Shown here: piece after piece, positions 31,954 through 43,093 of the stretch
Numbering within the stretch: the first letter of the stretch is position 1
Layout: each line of letters begins with the position of its first letter
The notes under the pieces: generated by a model
What the model was told of the DNA's origin: nothing
What the model saw: only the letters and a program-made list of their open reading frames with translations
The model's database searches: none
Translations under genes and position numbers: made by a program
Assembly (NCBI GenBank): GCA_018105865.1
Contig: CM030852.1
Span: forward strand, 11,518,245 to 11,582,244
DNA: 64,000 nucleotides
Source of the DNA: Metaphire vulgaris
Taxonomy: Eukaryota; Annelida; Clitellata; Crassiclitellata; Megascolecidae
Direction of reading: 5' to 3'

Positions 31954-32024
<71 letters not shown>

Positions 32025-32035
32025 TACTACTACTA

Positions 32036-32100
<65 letters not shown>
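31954..32100. repeat. (ATT)n microsatellite
   Basis: ATT units broken by a short TACTACTAC block, in the intron of cGLR gene 1. Confidence 0.97.
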
Positions 32101-32224
32101 GCTGGACAATTTATATAGTGCAATAGGCATAGCAGAATGACCAAAGACAGGAGCGCTTTACAATACTACACAACGAGAGACAGAGTTCGCAACATAGTCC
32201 GGTAGTGAGTTCCTCAGTTCTGGA

Positions 32225-32815
32225 TTGCCCCGTTTAACCGACCTGTCCCCGAACATGGCCGTTTTAGACGGTGGAGTCACTAGCAGTTTGATAATCTTTA
32301 CATCACCAATTAGTCAATGTACTCTCGATGTCCTACCAACTCAAATTCTCAGAGATTGTTTTGATGTTTTAGGTCCAATTATAGCAAGCCTTATAAATCT
32401 CTCATTGCTTGAAGGGTGTTTCCCCTCTACATTCGCTCATGCAGTTGTTCACCCACTAATTACAAAGCCATCTCTCTCTCTCCTCTGACGACTTGTCTAA
32501 CTGTAGGCCTTTCATTTGTTGTTCCTTATTATCGCACCGTCATTGACACTAGTAGTTTCTCAGGGTATTGCCCAAAGCTTTGGAATTTATTACCAATATC
32601 ACTTCATAAAGTAATAATTTATAATCTTTTAGATCTGGTCTTAAAACATTCATGTTTGACTTGGCTTATCCTCCTTAGATTGCCTCCCCGCTGTTCTGAC
32701 TGATCTTTCGGATTGACCTGGCTCTAATTCTATTTGGATTTGGTACGCCATCGGCTGATGCCCTGGGCATTATGATAGTGACGCCATAGAAGTTCATTGA
32801 TTGAATGATCGATTG
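32225..32815 (+). mobile_element. LINE (CR1/L2-like) 3' fragment
   Basis: Encodes SPISQCTLDVLPTQILRDCF and ASLINLSLLEGCFPSTFAHA, the early fingers motif (LDxxPTxLL...INxSLxxGxFP) of CR1/L2-type reverse transcriptases. It then jumps to a C-terminal PKLWNLLPISLH block and the untranslated tail with GCCATCGGCTGATGCCCTGG and GCCATAGAAGTTCATTGATT. Internally deleted. It ends about 90 bp before exon 2 of gene 1. Confidence 0.75.
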
Positions 32816-32905
32816 ACTCGACTGCCAATTCTGAGCAGACGACGTTGTTTCAGCGTTGTGGTGAGTAAAGATGTCTGTCAGTTGAAATCGATGTCGTTTT
32901 TGTAG

Positions 32906-33261
32906 TTCTCGGAAGAGTGTCGTGTGTCATCGAAAATGAAAAACATTTCGACAGTAATGCTTTAATTCAGATGCTCAACAGTCTAAGCAATTCATCTGAT
33001 TCCGAAATCCAGTTGGAGCTTCATAGCATCGGATTCGTGATGGCAGAAATGCACGCATCAGGCCTCATTCTCTATTTTCACTTTCAAACGACAGACGATG
33101 TCAAGCTTATGCAAAGGAAACTAAGAAACGGAGCAGCAAAGACACTAGTTCAGAATGACTTTAACAGGCTTCTAAATCGAACTGAGACGTTAATTACCGT
33201 GTCTGTGAAATGGTATTCTGGTGACTATGAGAGATGCGTGAAGAGTTTCAATCGTAAATGA
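32906..33261 (+). CDS. cGLR gene 1, exon 2 (C-terminal domain)
   Basis: Acceptor TTTTTGTAG|TTCTCGG joins in frame to give VLGRVSCVIENEKHF and then 100 residues to a TGA stop. The domain reads, in part, QLELHSIGFVMAE, SGLILYFHFQTTDDVKLM, KLRNGAAKTLV, LITVSVKWYSGDYERCVK. The pattern is helix, beta strand, long helix, strand, closing helix, a split alpha/beta sandwich. I infer similarity to the TRADD N-terminal domain (strand, helix ending in a short basic/G-A-x-x-x-L turn, strand, E-R-C at the end). The acceptor, length (356 nt) and phase are the same in genes 2 and 4. AATAAA polyadenylation signals lie at 33438-33448. Confidence 0.85.
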
Positions 33262-33679
33262 GATCTTAATTAGGAAGAGAAAATGTGGTGGTCTGCTGAT
33301 CTTATTTATGTGATCACTGAAATACATGTTTTTTCGAATATTACACCTAGGTTGCTTAAAAACTTATTTTGATTAACTGAAATGTCAAATTTAAAAGACT
33401 TTTGGTCTTCAAATTTGCTTAAATTAAATTACATGGAAATAAAATAAAATTCAGCGTTTAAATGGTCTAATTAAAAGCTTGTTGCTATACTTGCAAGACT
33501 CAACATTTTGCAGACAAACGCATAAATTTGCTAGTGACTGCGAAGAGGTTTTATTATCAATATATTAATATCAATATCTTGCCGTCAGCTGGCCATACAG
33601 TCTCCAGAAATTGAGCATGCCAATTACTAACGATCACCTCAAACAGACCAATTTCAAAAATAGTTCGTATTACAGCGAC

Positions 33680-34222
33680 ATAACATCATGGAATGTGTCC
33701 ACGAATTGCTCCATGAAATGATAAGGAATTTAGAAAATAGATATTGTCTGAAATATTTCATTTCTGAAAACAATATGCTCGACCATTTGGATGACAATAA
33801 TGCTTTTATAAAAGAGATTGAAATTCTGACAGATTGTTGTAAGCGTGAATGTTCAGATCCCGCAGCCACAAATATTACATCTCTTCAATTCAATGTATGC
33901 TTTTCGTTATCAAATAGGCTAAATGATATTCTGCCTTCATTATTTCGCTCAAACGTATTTCCCTTGGATCAGAAATTAAATGGAACACTAAGAGACATTC
34001 CATACAAATGCGAATGCTTCTTGTCGGAATTGCAGCAAGCTTTACATCGCCATAGAAGCAGATGTCCGACTCACGTCAATTAATGAAGTGTAAGATAGAA
34101 AAACAAGCGAAGATTACAGCGTCGCCTACAATGGTTACACAGCTCCGTTGAATGCCTCTACCGACGAAATGACGATGGTTTTAGATTTCAAAGTTACTAA
34201 TCTGTTGGATGGTTCGGGAAAG
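33680..34222 (+). pseudogene. cGLR internal fragment (gene 2/3 type)
   Basis: Matches only the middle of exon 1 of genes 2 and 3: ECVHELLHEMI, YFISENNMLDHLDDNNAF, CCKRECSDPAATNITSLQ, LNGTLRDIPYKCECF. It starts in the equivalent of ITECVHELL and stops after LLDGSGK. The nucleotidyltransferase core, the C-terminal part and exon 2 are missing. A one-base insertion near 34036 shifts the frame and a TAA replaces a proline codon near 34090. It sits just downstream of gene 1, in the same orientation. Dead remnant of a gene 2/3-type paralogue. Confidence 0.88.
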
Positions 34223-34339
34223 CAAATTCCTGCATATAAAATGTCAAAATGTGGTGGAGATGACCTGTTTTTTGCTTGTCAGGCTTTTTACCGTTGCAAT
34301 AAATAGTACTCCATGAAATTTCATATTTTTGATTATTTG

Positions 34340-34452
34340 TAAAAATGAGTGTTGACGTCAACTTCTCTTGACCATCGCTCCCCTGTCAACAACTGTCAAA
34401 CTTTTTCGAAACCATTCACCTATTTTATTAACGTAATTAATGGACATCCCCT
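34340..34452. mobile_element. Partial MITE (GGGGCTGTCC family)
   Basis: Contains TGTCAACAACTGTCAAACTT and ends TAACGTAATTAATGGACATCCCC, the right end of the element at 27576. Confidence 0.65.
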
Positions 34453-34831
34453 AGAAAAATTCGTTACTTTCTTTCATTTGCATTAAAGACAATTCATCCG
34501 TCCTTTATGTATTTTGTCGTACTGAGTGCCGATTGCGTAACCATGTTTAGCGAATAAGGCTCCAGCGTTTCTACTGGCTAACTTGGTCAGAAGAAACCAA
34601 GGTTTGGGGGAACGTAAAGAAGATATAGCGCAACATCATAATGAAATCCTATAATATTTCCAGCATTTTCACCATAATTGGCAGCATATTTGAAACCACC
34701 TTGATATCCGATAAACTCTTCGTATCGGTTTTGCATAATTCTTACTATCAGACTAAGGTAGAGTTCGGGACGCGGACCCATGTGTCCACTTGTTGCTACG
34801 CTAATATCGATCGAGGCCGGCAGCTGTCTCC

Positions 34832-34990
34832 AGTGTTGGAGTTGTGAAATTTGAGCTGGGGGTTGAAGACTGAAATTCAATGAACGACAAAGACTGCGTG
34901 TACCCGATATGCGATTTTTGGGAGGGTTGCTAAGTCAGCTGGGAGGTCAACAACCCCCCAACCCCGCGGCAACTCCAGCCCTGGCTTCTC
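34832..34990. mobile_element. CAGTGTTGGAGTTG MITE copy
   Basis: CAGTGTTGGAGTTGTGAAAT ... GGCAACTCCAGCCCTGG, with the inner text TACCCGATATGCGATTTTTG as in 37135 and 50880. The flanking duplication is poor, so this is an older copy. Confidence 0.7.
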
Positions 34991-35185
34991 CCTGAGTAGT
35001 GAACAGTGACTATGGGATAATCCTCTGAATGTCAGTTTAATTTCGCCCCCGGCTAAGCAGCAAAGACTGGCTACTCTCAAGACACGTCAGCCAGTTGCGT
35101 TCTTTTGACAAAAAGCCTTTTGCTGAGAGTTATCGAGTGTAGTCGTATAGTCGTATTCACAAATTCTCTGCAAATGGTCGTTCGT

Positions 35186-35469
35186 GCCTGACCAAACTGT
35201 TGGACTTTCTGGAGGACGTTTTTGATAAGCTAGATGAGGGCAAGGCAGTAGACATAATATATTTAGATTTTTCCAAAGATAAAGTGCCCTACATAAGGCT
35301 GGCTGACAAAATGAAGTCCTGCGGAAAAAAAGGGGGAATATTCTCAGATGGATTCAAAATTGGTTGTATAGGGAAGAAGACACAAGGTTGGCATTAGGGG
35401 TGGCCATTTGGAATGGGCAAGAGTTATTAGTGGAGTGCCTCAGGGCTCAAGGCTTGGGCCATTGCTCTT

Positions 35470-35511
<42 letters not shown>

Positions 35512-35760
35512 CATAGTGTAGATGAAGGATTACTATCCAAAATTTCAAAGTTTGCCGATGATACAAAGATAAGCAAAAATATCGACTCGGAGGATGATGC
35601 TAAAATTTTACAGGAAGATCTAAGGAAAATTGTTTCAGTGATCAGGGGACTGGCAGATTCTTTTCAATATCGAAAAATGTTATGTAATGTCTACTTCAGT
35701 ACGAGCAGTAATGCTAATGTCAACGGGACCGTAGCCAGATCCTAATTTAGAAAAGTTTCA
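35186..35760 (+). mobile_element. CR1-like LINE reverse transcriptase remnant
   Basis: Broken frames together show CLTKLLDFLEDVFDKLDEGK, DIIYLDFSK, VPYIRLADKMKSCG, GVPQGSRLGPLLFLI and KFADDTKIS, i.e. the LDFxKAFD, GVPQGS and F-A-D-D catalytic blocks of a CR1-type reverse transcriptase. It has frameshifts and a (TA)n insertion at 35476-35508 right after LFLI. Not functional. Confidence 0.85.
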
Positions 35761-36179
35761 TATATTTTGGGGGCGGCAAGGTGCCTGGGGCGCGGAAAGA
35801 TGGCAGACTGTAGACAGACTGGAGAAGCACGTTGAAGGGACGGACTGTCAGACTTACAGAGCACACGCCTACATAGACATACACGGTAAAGACTAAAGAC
35901 TACAGACTACAGACTACATGACTGTACAAAAGAAGCAATTTCAATCAACATGTTTCATCTAAGATTCGAAATTTATAATAAAGCACAAACCAACGCATGA
36001 AAACATAAATACCTAAATACAGTATTAGATATCCATAATTAATTTATCAAATGTTAGGACTGTTACTACTGAATACTACCGTGAATAGGCCGCCGCCTAA
36101 TATTAATAGGCCTAATTGACATTGGCAATGTTAGGTTTCAGTTGTCTGTCGCTTTCTGACTTGCTTGGACGTTGACTAT

Positions 36180-36315
36180 TGCCTGGCTGATATATAATAT
36201 ACCTTCCCCATAGCTATTTTAAGAAAGGCTGAGCGCCTGCGAATAAGCAGCTACTGTTGTGCTGCTTTCCAAGGCGCTATAGAAATCCACGAGATTTTAC
36301 TTTACTTTACTTTAA
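36180..36315 (+). repeat. LINE/SINE 3' tail with (TTTAC)n
   Basis: TTGCCTGGCTGATATATAAT, GAATAAGCAGCTACTGTTGT, GCGCTATAGAAATCCACGAG and TTTACTTTAC. Almost the same as 60680-60790. Confidence 0.75.
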
Positions 36316-36414
36316 GTAAAATTTAATGCTTAATGTAAGTTTTTTAACGAAGGGTTCGACGGTCAAAATAACCTTCGAAGGTTGTTCGAACCTTAGAAAG
36401 TTCGAACCTTCGTT

Positions 36415-36830
36415 GCTCCACTATTCTAAACACGAAGTGGTTATAGATCTGAAACCGAAACTAAAAATTGTCGTGCAGACTACAGACGCTCTGCCAAGCC
36501 CCGTCTTAGCTGAGCTCATGCCGTATAGCAGCCGACTAACGCAAGAGGCATTAGGCAGCGATAGAGATATCAACTGTCGCTATAATTCAGAGTGAGTAAG
36601 TAAGTAAGTAACACTCTGCCGGACAACGTGACCAGCACGGACTCTGCTGGACGTTTTATTAAGAACTTAAAACTCACTTATTTAGAATGAGCTACTTAGT
36701 GTGATTATTATGTGTGAAGCGCTCTTGTCGTGGGCCTTAGCCATGCTACTGCATGCGCTTTTTAAAAAAATTGACCGGGAATAAATAAATAAATAAATAA
36801 ATAAATAAAAAATCTCGTAAACTTATGCAG
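36415..36830. repeat. Dispersed repeat plus LINE 3' ends
   Basis: 36415-36600 shares AACACGAAG-GGTTATAGA and GAGGCATTA text with 46965-47165. 36600-36780 is a LINE C-terminal remnant ending near AAGCGCTCTTGTCGTGGGCC, followed by AAAT repeats. No intact gene. Confidence 0.5.
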
Positions 36831-36879
36831 CGCCCTGGAAAGCAGCATAGGCGCCTATACATACTTGACAATGCAGTAA

Positions 36880-37521
36880 ATCCCTCCTCTTGTATGATGT
36901 AACATTTCGTAGGTCATTGAGATAAGTGACCGATAAGGCGACGTAGAAGGGTGTCGACCATTGACAGATGTTTCAGAGTGATGTGACTGGCGCTGACAGC
37001 TCATGTAGCAGGCCTATAAGCGCTGGAGGTCCTCTCCTAGAACTGTCTATTTTCAGAGCCATACATGAGGTTGGGAAGAAGGTAGGTCTGATAAAGCTTT
37101 CTGCTGAACTTAATATGCCTTTGGCCCGATAGTCCAGTGAAGGAGTTGCCTGTGTGTTGGGGGGCTGGGGGTTTGACCCTCCCCCCAGTTAACTTTGCAA
37201 CCCTCCCAAAAATCGCATATCGGGTACATGCAGTTTCTGTCATTCATTGAATTTCAGTCCTCAAACCCCCCAGCTAAAATTTCACAACTCCAACACTGCG
37301 ATAGTCTAGAAGGGGATGCACAGTCCTTGTAAGCCAAGTCTCAAATTGAACACTCAGGGCCGCAATCTCGAAATGCATGTTCTTTTATACTGTAATTAAT
37401 TTAGTAATTTTAGTTAAATCTGCAACTCAAAGAAAATTAACTTTAACAAATGTTGCAATAAACCACTTCTTGACACAAGGATTAGCTGTAACCCAATTGA
37501 TATGGATTGTCCAGTCAGTTG

Positions 37522-37552
<31 letters not shown>

Positions 37553-37682
37553 ATGACAAATCTACTGTTTTATGGCAAATTTGCTGTTCTCGGACCAGTT
37601 TTCTGTATTGCGTTAATTTGCTCCAAGGGCCGGAGAGAGCACCCTGGCGGGCCAGGCCTAACCCGCGGGTTGTGCTTCCCTG
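36880..37682 (-). mobile_element. LINE-like repeat R1, copy upstream of gene 2
   Basis: The minus strand at 37036-37105 encodes KLYQTYLLPNLMYGSENRQF, a LINE ORF2 motif. Downstream text GGCCGCAATCTCGAAATGCA and TGCTGTTCTCGGACCAGTTT matches 49540-50050 in the same order. Interrupted by a MITE (37135) and by a (TA)n run near 37523, and closed on the right by the hAT insertion at 37683. Confidence 0.7.
37135..37298. mobile_element. CAGTGTTGGAGTTG MITE with perfect 8-bp TSD
   Basis: Reverse orientation copy: CAGTGAAGGAGTTGCCTG ... CACAACTCCAACACTG, flanked by CGATAGTC at 37127-37134 and 37299-37306. An 8-bp duplication and CAG/CTG ends place the family with hAT elements. Confidence 0.9.
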
Positions 37683-38025
37683 CAGAGTTGTCCATGGTTT
37701 GGGTTAACCCATGGGTTGGGTTGGGTTTGGTTAGAGATTTTTAAAAATTGATGGGTTGGGTTTCGTGAATCTGCACCAGCTATTCTGTTAACCACGTTAA
37801 ATATAGGTTTTCTGTTTTCTGCTTTGACAAAGTATTAGATTCTTGTATTATGTCATTAAAAATGGCGCCATATACGTTAGCCTACATTCCACCGTAGGCA
37901 GTGCATTCACTAGTTTGTACACAGCGGAAATAGCTATTCAGATAGATCGAATCACGTGACCGGCTGTTGTTGACTTATTTTAACACATTCCTTTTATAAA
38001 ACCGACCACGGCCAGTTGACAATAG

Positions 38026-38589
38026 CAGGGCTGGATTAATCATTAAGCAAACTAAGGGCGTGCTTAGGGCTCCATGAGGGAAGGGGCACAACAGTTTTAC
38101 CTGTTATGTTTCTCAGTCAAATATTTTGCGATCTAGTTTAACCCCTTAACTGGGGACCCCGGATATATCCGTCCATTTTACATTGAGTTACAGTTAAATA
38201 CCCAGTTAAGGGGTTAATAAATTTATTAATCAGTCGCTTTGTTCTGATCGAAATTCCATCAGAACAACTATGCAAAAAGCAGGTTGGATGCCTTATCTCT
38301 ACTATGTATAGAAGCAGATGTGTTACGTAACATCAACTTTGAGGATCTGATCAAAGATTTTGCAATTTTAAACAGTAAGAGAAAACCTTTTCAAATCTAA
38401 ATGAAGTGAAAGTATACGAAGTTAAACATTGTTTTCCATCTTACTGTAGGTTTCTTCAATTTTTAAAAATAAAAATTCATTTCATTGTCCATATTTGGAA
38501 TTACATATGCTTAGGACTTAGGGTTAGAGACACGAAATCTTTAAGTGCTTAGCCTGCTTAGGGCCTCTATGGGTCTCAATCCGGTCCTG
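38026..38589. mobile_element. hAT-type MITE nested inside the 37683 element
   Basis: Ends CAGGGCTGGATTAATC and (reverse) CAGGACCGGATTGAGACC, flanked by GACAATAG and GGCAACAG (6 of 8 match). Confidence 0.7.
38138..38217. mobile_element. TTAA MITE, copy 5, nested
   Basis: TTAA-CCCCTTAACTGGG ... CCCAGTTAAGGGG-TTAA, exactly 80 bp, in the opposite orientation to the copies in XPO6 introns. It is the innermost member of the insertion stack. Confidence 0.9.
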
Positions 38590-39184
38590 GGCAACAGGCA
38601 TAGGCTACTAGTCAGATCTTTTCATATATTTTGATGACTTTTGGTGTTATATTTCAGCACATTATACACTCAAAAATGGCAATAGCAAGTGCTGTCAAAA
38701 GCACAGGATTGTTGTCGTAGTTAGGCTAAATAAACACTTTCTTTATGTACTTGAATGAGGTTCATATTGAAAACTTTTGTTTACAAGAGAATTAAACGTT
38801 GGGTGTTTATCAGACTTCAGTTTGAATATATGTACTGTATATTTTAAAAAGTGCGATTGTACTTTCACATTTTCGTCGGGTCGGGTTTGGGTCGGTATGG
38901 GTTGGGTTGGGTTGGGTTAGGTCAGCAGACAGAAATTTCATTTGGGTTGGGTTGGGTTGGAAAGTTGGTGGGTTGGGTTGGGTTTGGGTTCTGAAAATCG
39001 ACCCATGGACAACTCTGCTTCCCTGGCCTTGGCGTTGAAATGATCGCATGGTGGAAGTTGCTGGACCGATATTGCCGTTTATCTAAGGAGGTTATAGACT
39101 ATCGAGCTTTCGTAAAATCTCTGTATGCGGTTCATGCATGGAAATATTGCCTATCCGTGCATAATGAATTTGCTCTTATTCATT

Positions 39185-39400
39185 AAGGATGCACGGCGGA
39201 ACATGTCGTGGTTAGTGCATTTTGTCTGGCGATCTTCAGGTCAGTGGTTCAAGTCCCAGCCGCGGCAGAAAGGTTTCGGTTGTTTCTGCCCCAGGTGCCT
39301 CCAGTTGACTCAGCTTTGAATGGGTTAACTCGGTGGAAGGAAAGACGGCGGGGATAGGTGAGACGAATGGCAAGGGCCACCGTGAAGTCACACTTTAAGT
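39185..39400 (+). mobile_element. tRNA-derived SINE, family B
   Basis: B box GTGGTTCAAGTCCCAGCC, then GCGGCAGAAAGGTTTCGGTT and TAACTCGGTGGAAGGAAAG. It lies at the same place relative to repeat R1 as the copy at 50106, so it was present before the duplication of the gene 2/3 unit. Confidence 0.75.
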
Positions 39401-40064
39401 ATAGATGGGATCTTAATTACACTTGATAGGAGGTATAATAAAGCGTTTGAGAGAGGTTTTTATCGTTAACGCTTTTTGGTTCGAGGTAAGCTTGTATCAA
39501 CTCTAAGGTATCAATCATATTCGATATCATTGCCGGAAGTCCAATAACTGTCTCGCTGCTGAAAACAGAACGATAGACTCTAGTTTATTAGATAGAAGAC
39601 ATGCGTGAAGTAATTTATGGACAATGATTCAAAGGGATCCCCGATTTGAGACGTGCTTTAAGGGAGGGGAGCCCAATATTACCGAAAGATTGTGATAGAA
39701 AAGGAGTCAACGACTCTTTTTTAAAAATGGTGACGCACGTTTTGGATGACCCTTACGTTGCCACAAGTGCTGCGGCAATATGGAAGTGAAAAATCAATAA
39801 GAAACCGACGAGTGAAGAAAATCTGGAGAGGAGTAAATATTGTACCAAAATTGTTGACTTAATTAATGGGCACCTCTTATCAGGAACAGTGAGCATATTG
39901 GTGAACAAATTGGTGATCGTAGCCAATTTATTGGGAAGCTTTCGGAAACTTATGCAAAGAATTCAGCTAATCTTCAAAATCGGTTTTTTCTTTGTAGTTA
40001 TCCGAAAATCAACTGACAGTTTGTTATTCATCAATCTTTGAACATTCGTAAATTCGTCAGCGAA
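39401..40064. other. 5' flank of cGLR gene 2
   Basis: No gene seen. A likely 5'-UTR splice acceptor TTTTTTCTTTGTAG ends at 39997; it and the following AACTGACAGTTTGTTATTCA are matched in the flank of gene 3 at 52550-52600, so both genes may have a non-coding first exon. Confidence 0.45.
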
Positions 40065-42183
40065 ATGAATTACAGAAATTTTCGTCGCCATTGTCTAACG
40101 AGTCGCCAATCAATCGTGCACTTGCAGTGTGGTAGCTGCTTCGAACTACCACTGAAGTACTTCATAAGTAATCCCACAGATTCTGATCGATTATTTTACG
40201 CCGAAGACATCTGCGCTATACCAGAGAATCGAAAGCCTCCGAAGAACTTCCAAGGTACTGTGCTTATAATCGAAAGCGTTAATAACCATACAGGATTCGC
40301 TAGATTAAAGCGCAATGATTCCAGGAATACTTACTTTTTACGTCCAAAACTTCTTTGCAGTGACACTAGGCCTAATAATGGTCCTGCGGTTGAGCTCGAT
40401 CATGAATATCGCCTTCCACTAATGCTTAGGATAGTATTGCAACTCTTCAGCCGTAAATGGGGCCGTTTACACGGGATTAAGACAGACAAGAGTTACTCAG
40501 TGTATTGTCCCTATTGGCCACCAGAGGCCCAAGAATGGCTGACTCGAAAACGACAAAATGGATGGCCAGACGAAAAACTCATCACACGAGTCAAGAAAGG
40601 CGGTTGTCATTTTGTATCAAAACCTCATCACAACAACCTAGAGGACAATACTCAATGGAGATTTTCTTTTTCGAAAGCAGAATTGATTCTGGTTCACAGT
40701 TGGACACCAGCTCAGATAGAAGTCTACCATATGCTTCGTCTTGTCAAGGACGAGATAACAGATAAGTGTGGAGGAAGCGACCAGACAGCTTTGCGAACGT
40801 ATCACTTTAAAACGCTAATGCTTTGGGCCTGCGAACAGAAACCTCCTGAGTTCTGGAACGAGAATAACATCACGGAATGTGTCCACGAATTATTAATTGA
40901 AATGATAAAGAATTTAACATATAGACATTGTTCGAACTATTTCATTGCTGAAAACAACATGCTCGATTATATGGATGATAACAATGCTTTTGTAAAAGAG
41001 ATTGAAATTCTTAGAAACTGTTGTAAGCGAGAATGTTCAGATCCAGCAGCCACAAATATTGCATCTCTTCAATCCAATTTATGCTTTTCGCTCTCAAATA
41101 AGTTAAATGAGTTTCTGTTTTTAAGTTACCGCTCGAACGTATTTCCTTTCAATGGGAAATTAAATGGACCACTAAGAGACATTCCATACAAATGTGAGTG
41201 CTTCTTACCGGAATTGCATCAGCTTTACAGCGCCATAGAAGCAGATGTCCGACTCATGTCAATTAATGAAGTGCCAGATAGAAAAACAAGTAAAGATCAC
41301 GACGTCGCCTACATTGGTTACACAGCTGCGTTGAATGCCTCTACCGACGAAACGATCAAGGCTTTGGAAGTCAATATTACCGATCTGTTGAATGGTTCGG
41401 GAAAGGAAATGACACAACGAATGGCGTTATGGCCGTTATATTTTCATCGAAAATTGCGTGAGACAAATAATTCTTGCAATGGATGCGAACTTAGCAAATA
41501 CCTGAAAGACCTTGAATTCTGTGATTGTGATATGCTGATAGCAGAATCGTCAAGCGAAAGAAATGCGGAAAGATTTTCAATGCGGAAATTCCTAACACAA
41601 AAGATTGCATCGTATTCCATAAAACAATTCGCCAAGGAGTCATCAAAATATAATCCGTCTCCTATTTTTTCAATGAGTGCGGCTTATTTTACAAATTTTT
41701 ACTACAACACGATGAAGGATGATGAGAAAGCATTAAGTATTTGTAACGAAATTTACAAATCGTATTCTAAGTTCACGAAGCTTCTTAATAATTATGTATC
41801 TTCTCAAGCAAATTTGCCAATGCTCATTGCAGCTGATATTTCAACTTTATTCGACGATCACATACGAACTGTGTTGGGCTTCATACTGCTCTGCAAAGCC
41901 TCTTCAACTTGTATTTCATCAGAAGACCTAAAAAAAGTTGCCTTTCCTTTGTCTCCAATTAGATTTATACGCTATGTCGAGTATCAGTGCATGCTCAAGA
42001 CAGATGACAGTGTTCCAAAGGTTTTCGCTTATACTCCTGACGACTACGATTACGGAGTTCATTGCACGAGAACGAAAGTTTGCTTTAGCGAAGTATTTCT
42101 CCTAGCGGCCATGAGATGTAGAGGAGTGAAGATCCTACGATTTCCTTCTAAAGATAACGATTCGTTGACATCATTTGGGGAAG
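40065..42183 (+). CDS. cGLR gene 2, exon 1 (Mab-21/cGAS-like)
   Basis: Encodes 706 of 824 residues. The core has G23-S24 in CGSCFELPL, D39-S-D41, and D141 in TDKSYSV. The Mab-21 half has WPPEAQEWLTRKRQNGWPDE, GGCHFVSKP, WRFSFSKAELIL, YHFKTLMLWACEQKPPEFW and NYFIAENNMLDYM. The helical extension keeps FSMSAAYFTNFYY, LFDDHIRTVLGFILLCK and RFIRYVEYQC. The ATG at 40065 is chosen over upstream non-ATG codons because it aligns with all paralogues (MNYRNFRRHC). The exon ends GGGGAAG|GTTAGT, phase 1. Without splicing the frame stops one codon later. Closest relative is gene 3. Confidence 0.9.
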
Positions 42184-42294
42184 GTTAGTGAGATATAACA
42201 TAAACTCGATATCCACATTTCAAAGGCATCTAGTCTTGTTATTTCCTCTTTTCTTAGAGTCAATGTTTCCGATCTATAAAGTGTCACGCTCCAT

Positions 42295-42655
42295 ATCAGT
42301 GTGGATATGGAGAAAAATGGAGATCTGCTGCACAGAACATAAGACAAACGAGGAAGTGCTGAAACAGGTGGAGGAAAAGAAAGAGATGATCAACACAATA
42401 AGAAAAAGACAAAAGACCTGGATGGGACATATAATGATAGGAGACTCACTCCTAAGAGAAATAATAGAAGGACAATTAGAGGGGGAAAAGACCAAAGGAA
42501 GACCACGAGAGATGCTACTTGACTGGATAATTGAAAAGGACTTTAAAGACTTAAAGGAGAAAGCTACGAGCAGGAATGAATGGCGAAATTGGAATACAAA
42601 ACCTGCCTATATAAGGGCAGAATACTACGAAGAACATAAACTATCGCTTTCAGTA
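42295..42655 (+). mobile_element. LINE reverse transcriptase C-terminus in gene 2 intron
   Basis: Reads SISVWIWRKMEICCTEHKTN then EEVLKQVEEKKEMINTIRKR, GRPREMLLDWIIEKDF and RNEWRNWNTKPA, the C-terminal end of a non-LTR ORF2. Open over about 120 codons, so fairly young, but 5'-truncated. Upstream frame starts in degenerate sequence at 42188. Confidence 0.8.
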
Positions 42656-43093
42656 TAACATTGCTTGGAGAAACTCTTAGCTTTCATTCCTCTATCTTCT
42701 GAGTTGTCTTCAAAAATCGATTATAAATTTGTTACTTTCCTTCATTTGCACTAACGACAATTATTATTCGCATCACATTTACTTATTTTGTCCTATAAGC
42801 CAGAATGTGTGTTGAAATGGGTTGCGACTATAAGTCTATAATCTGTTAATAATATTATAGCTTCTCCCCAAATGACTGACTGCTGTGAAGGCGCGTAACT
42901 TGGGCTCTTTTGACGGAGACTCCTTCTGCTAAGGCACTCAAGACCAATGTTATCTGATGTTGCTTCTCACTGTGTGGGCATAGGCTATGGAATTCAGTAG
43001 CAATATCACTTCACATAACGTAGGCCCTATACTTTATCAATTTTCAGATCCGGCTTTGAAACGTACCCGTTCTACTTGGCTTATCCCTCTTAA

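Larger units (their letters stand above)
37683..39017. mobile_element. hAT-type element, 1.3 kb, perfect 8-bp TSD
   Basis: Ends CAGAGTTGTCCATGGTTTGG and (reverse) CAGAGTTGTCCATGGGTCG, flanked by CTTCCCTG at 37675-37682 and 39018-39025. Subterminal GGGTTGGGTTGGG repeats occur on both sides. There is no transposase frame. The paralogous locus near 49960 (GTGCATCCCTGGTC) is the empty site. Confidence 0.9.

Noticed and set aside
33685..34083. Fragment at 33.7 kb as an additional exon of gene 1
   Set aside because: It lies after gene 1's stop and polyadenylation signals, belongs to the gene 2/3 subfamily, lacks splice sites and has a frame shift and a stop.
40038..40064. Extended N-terminus for gene 2 beginning before the ATG
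   Set aside because: The upstream codons have no ATG and are not conserved in genes 1, 3 and 4; the ATG at 40065 aligns with all paralogues.
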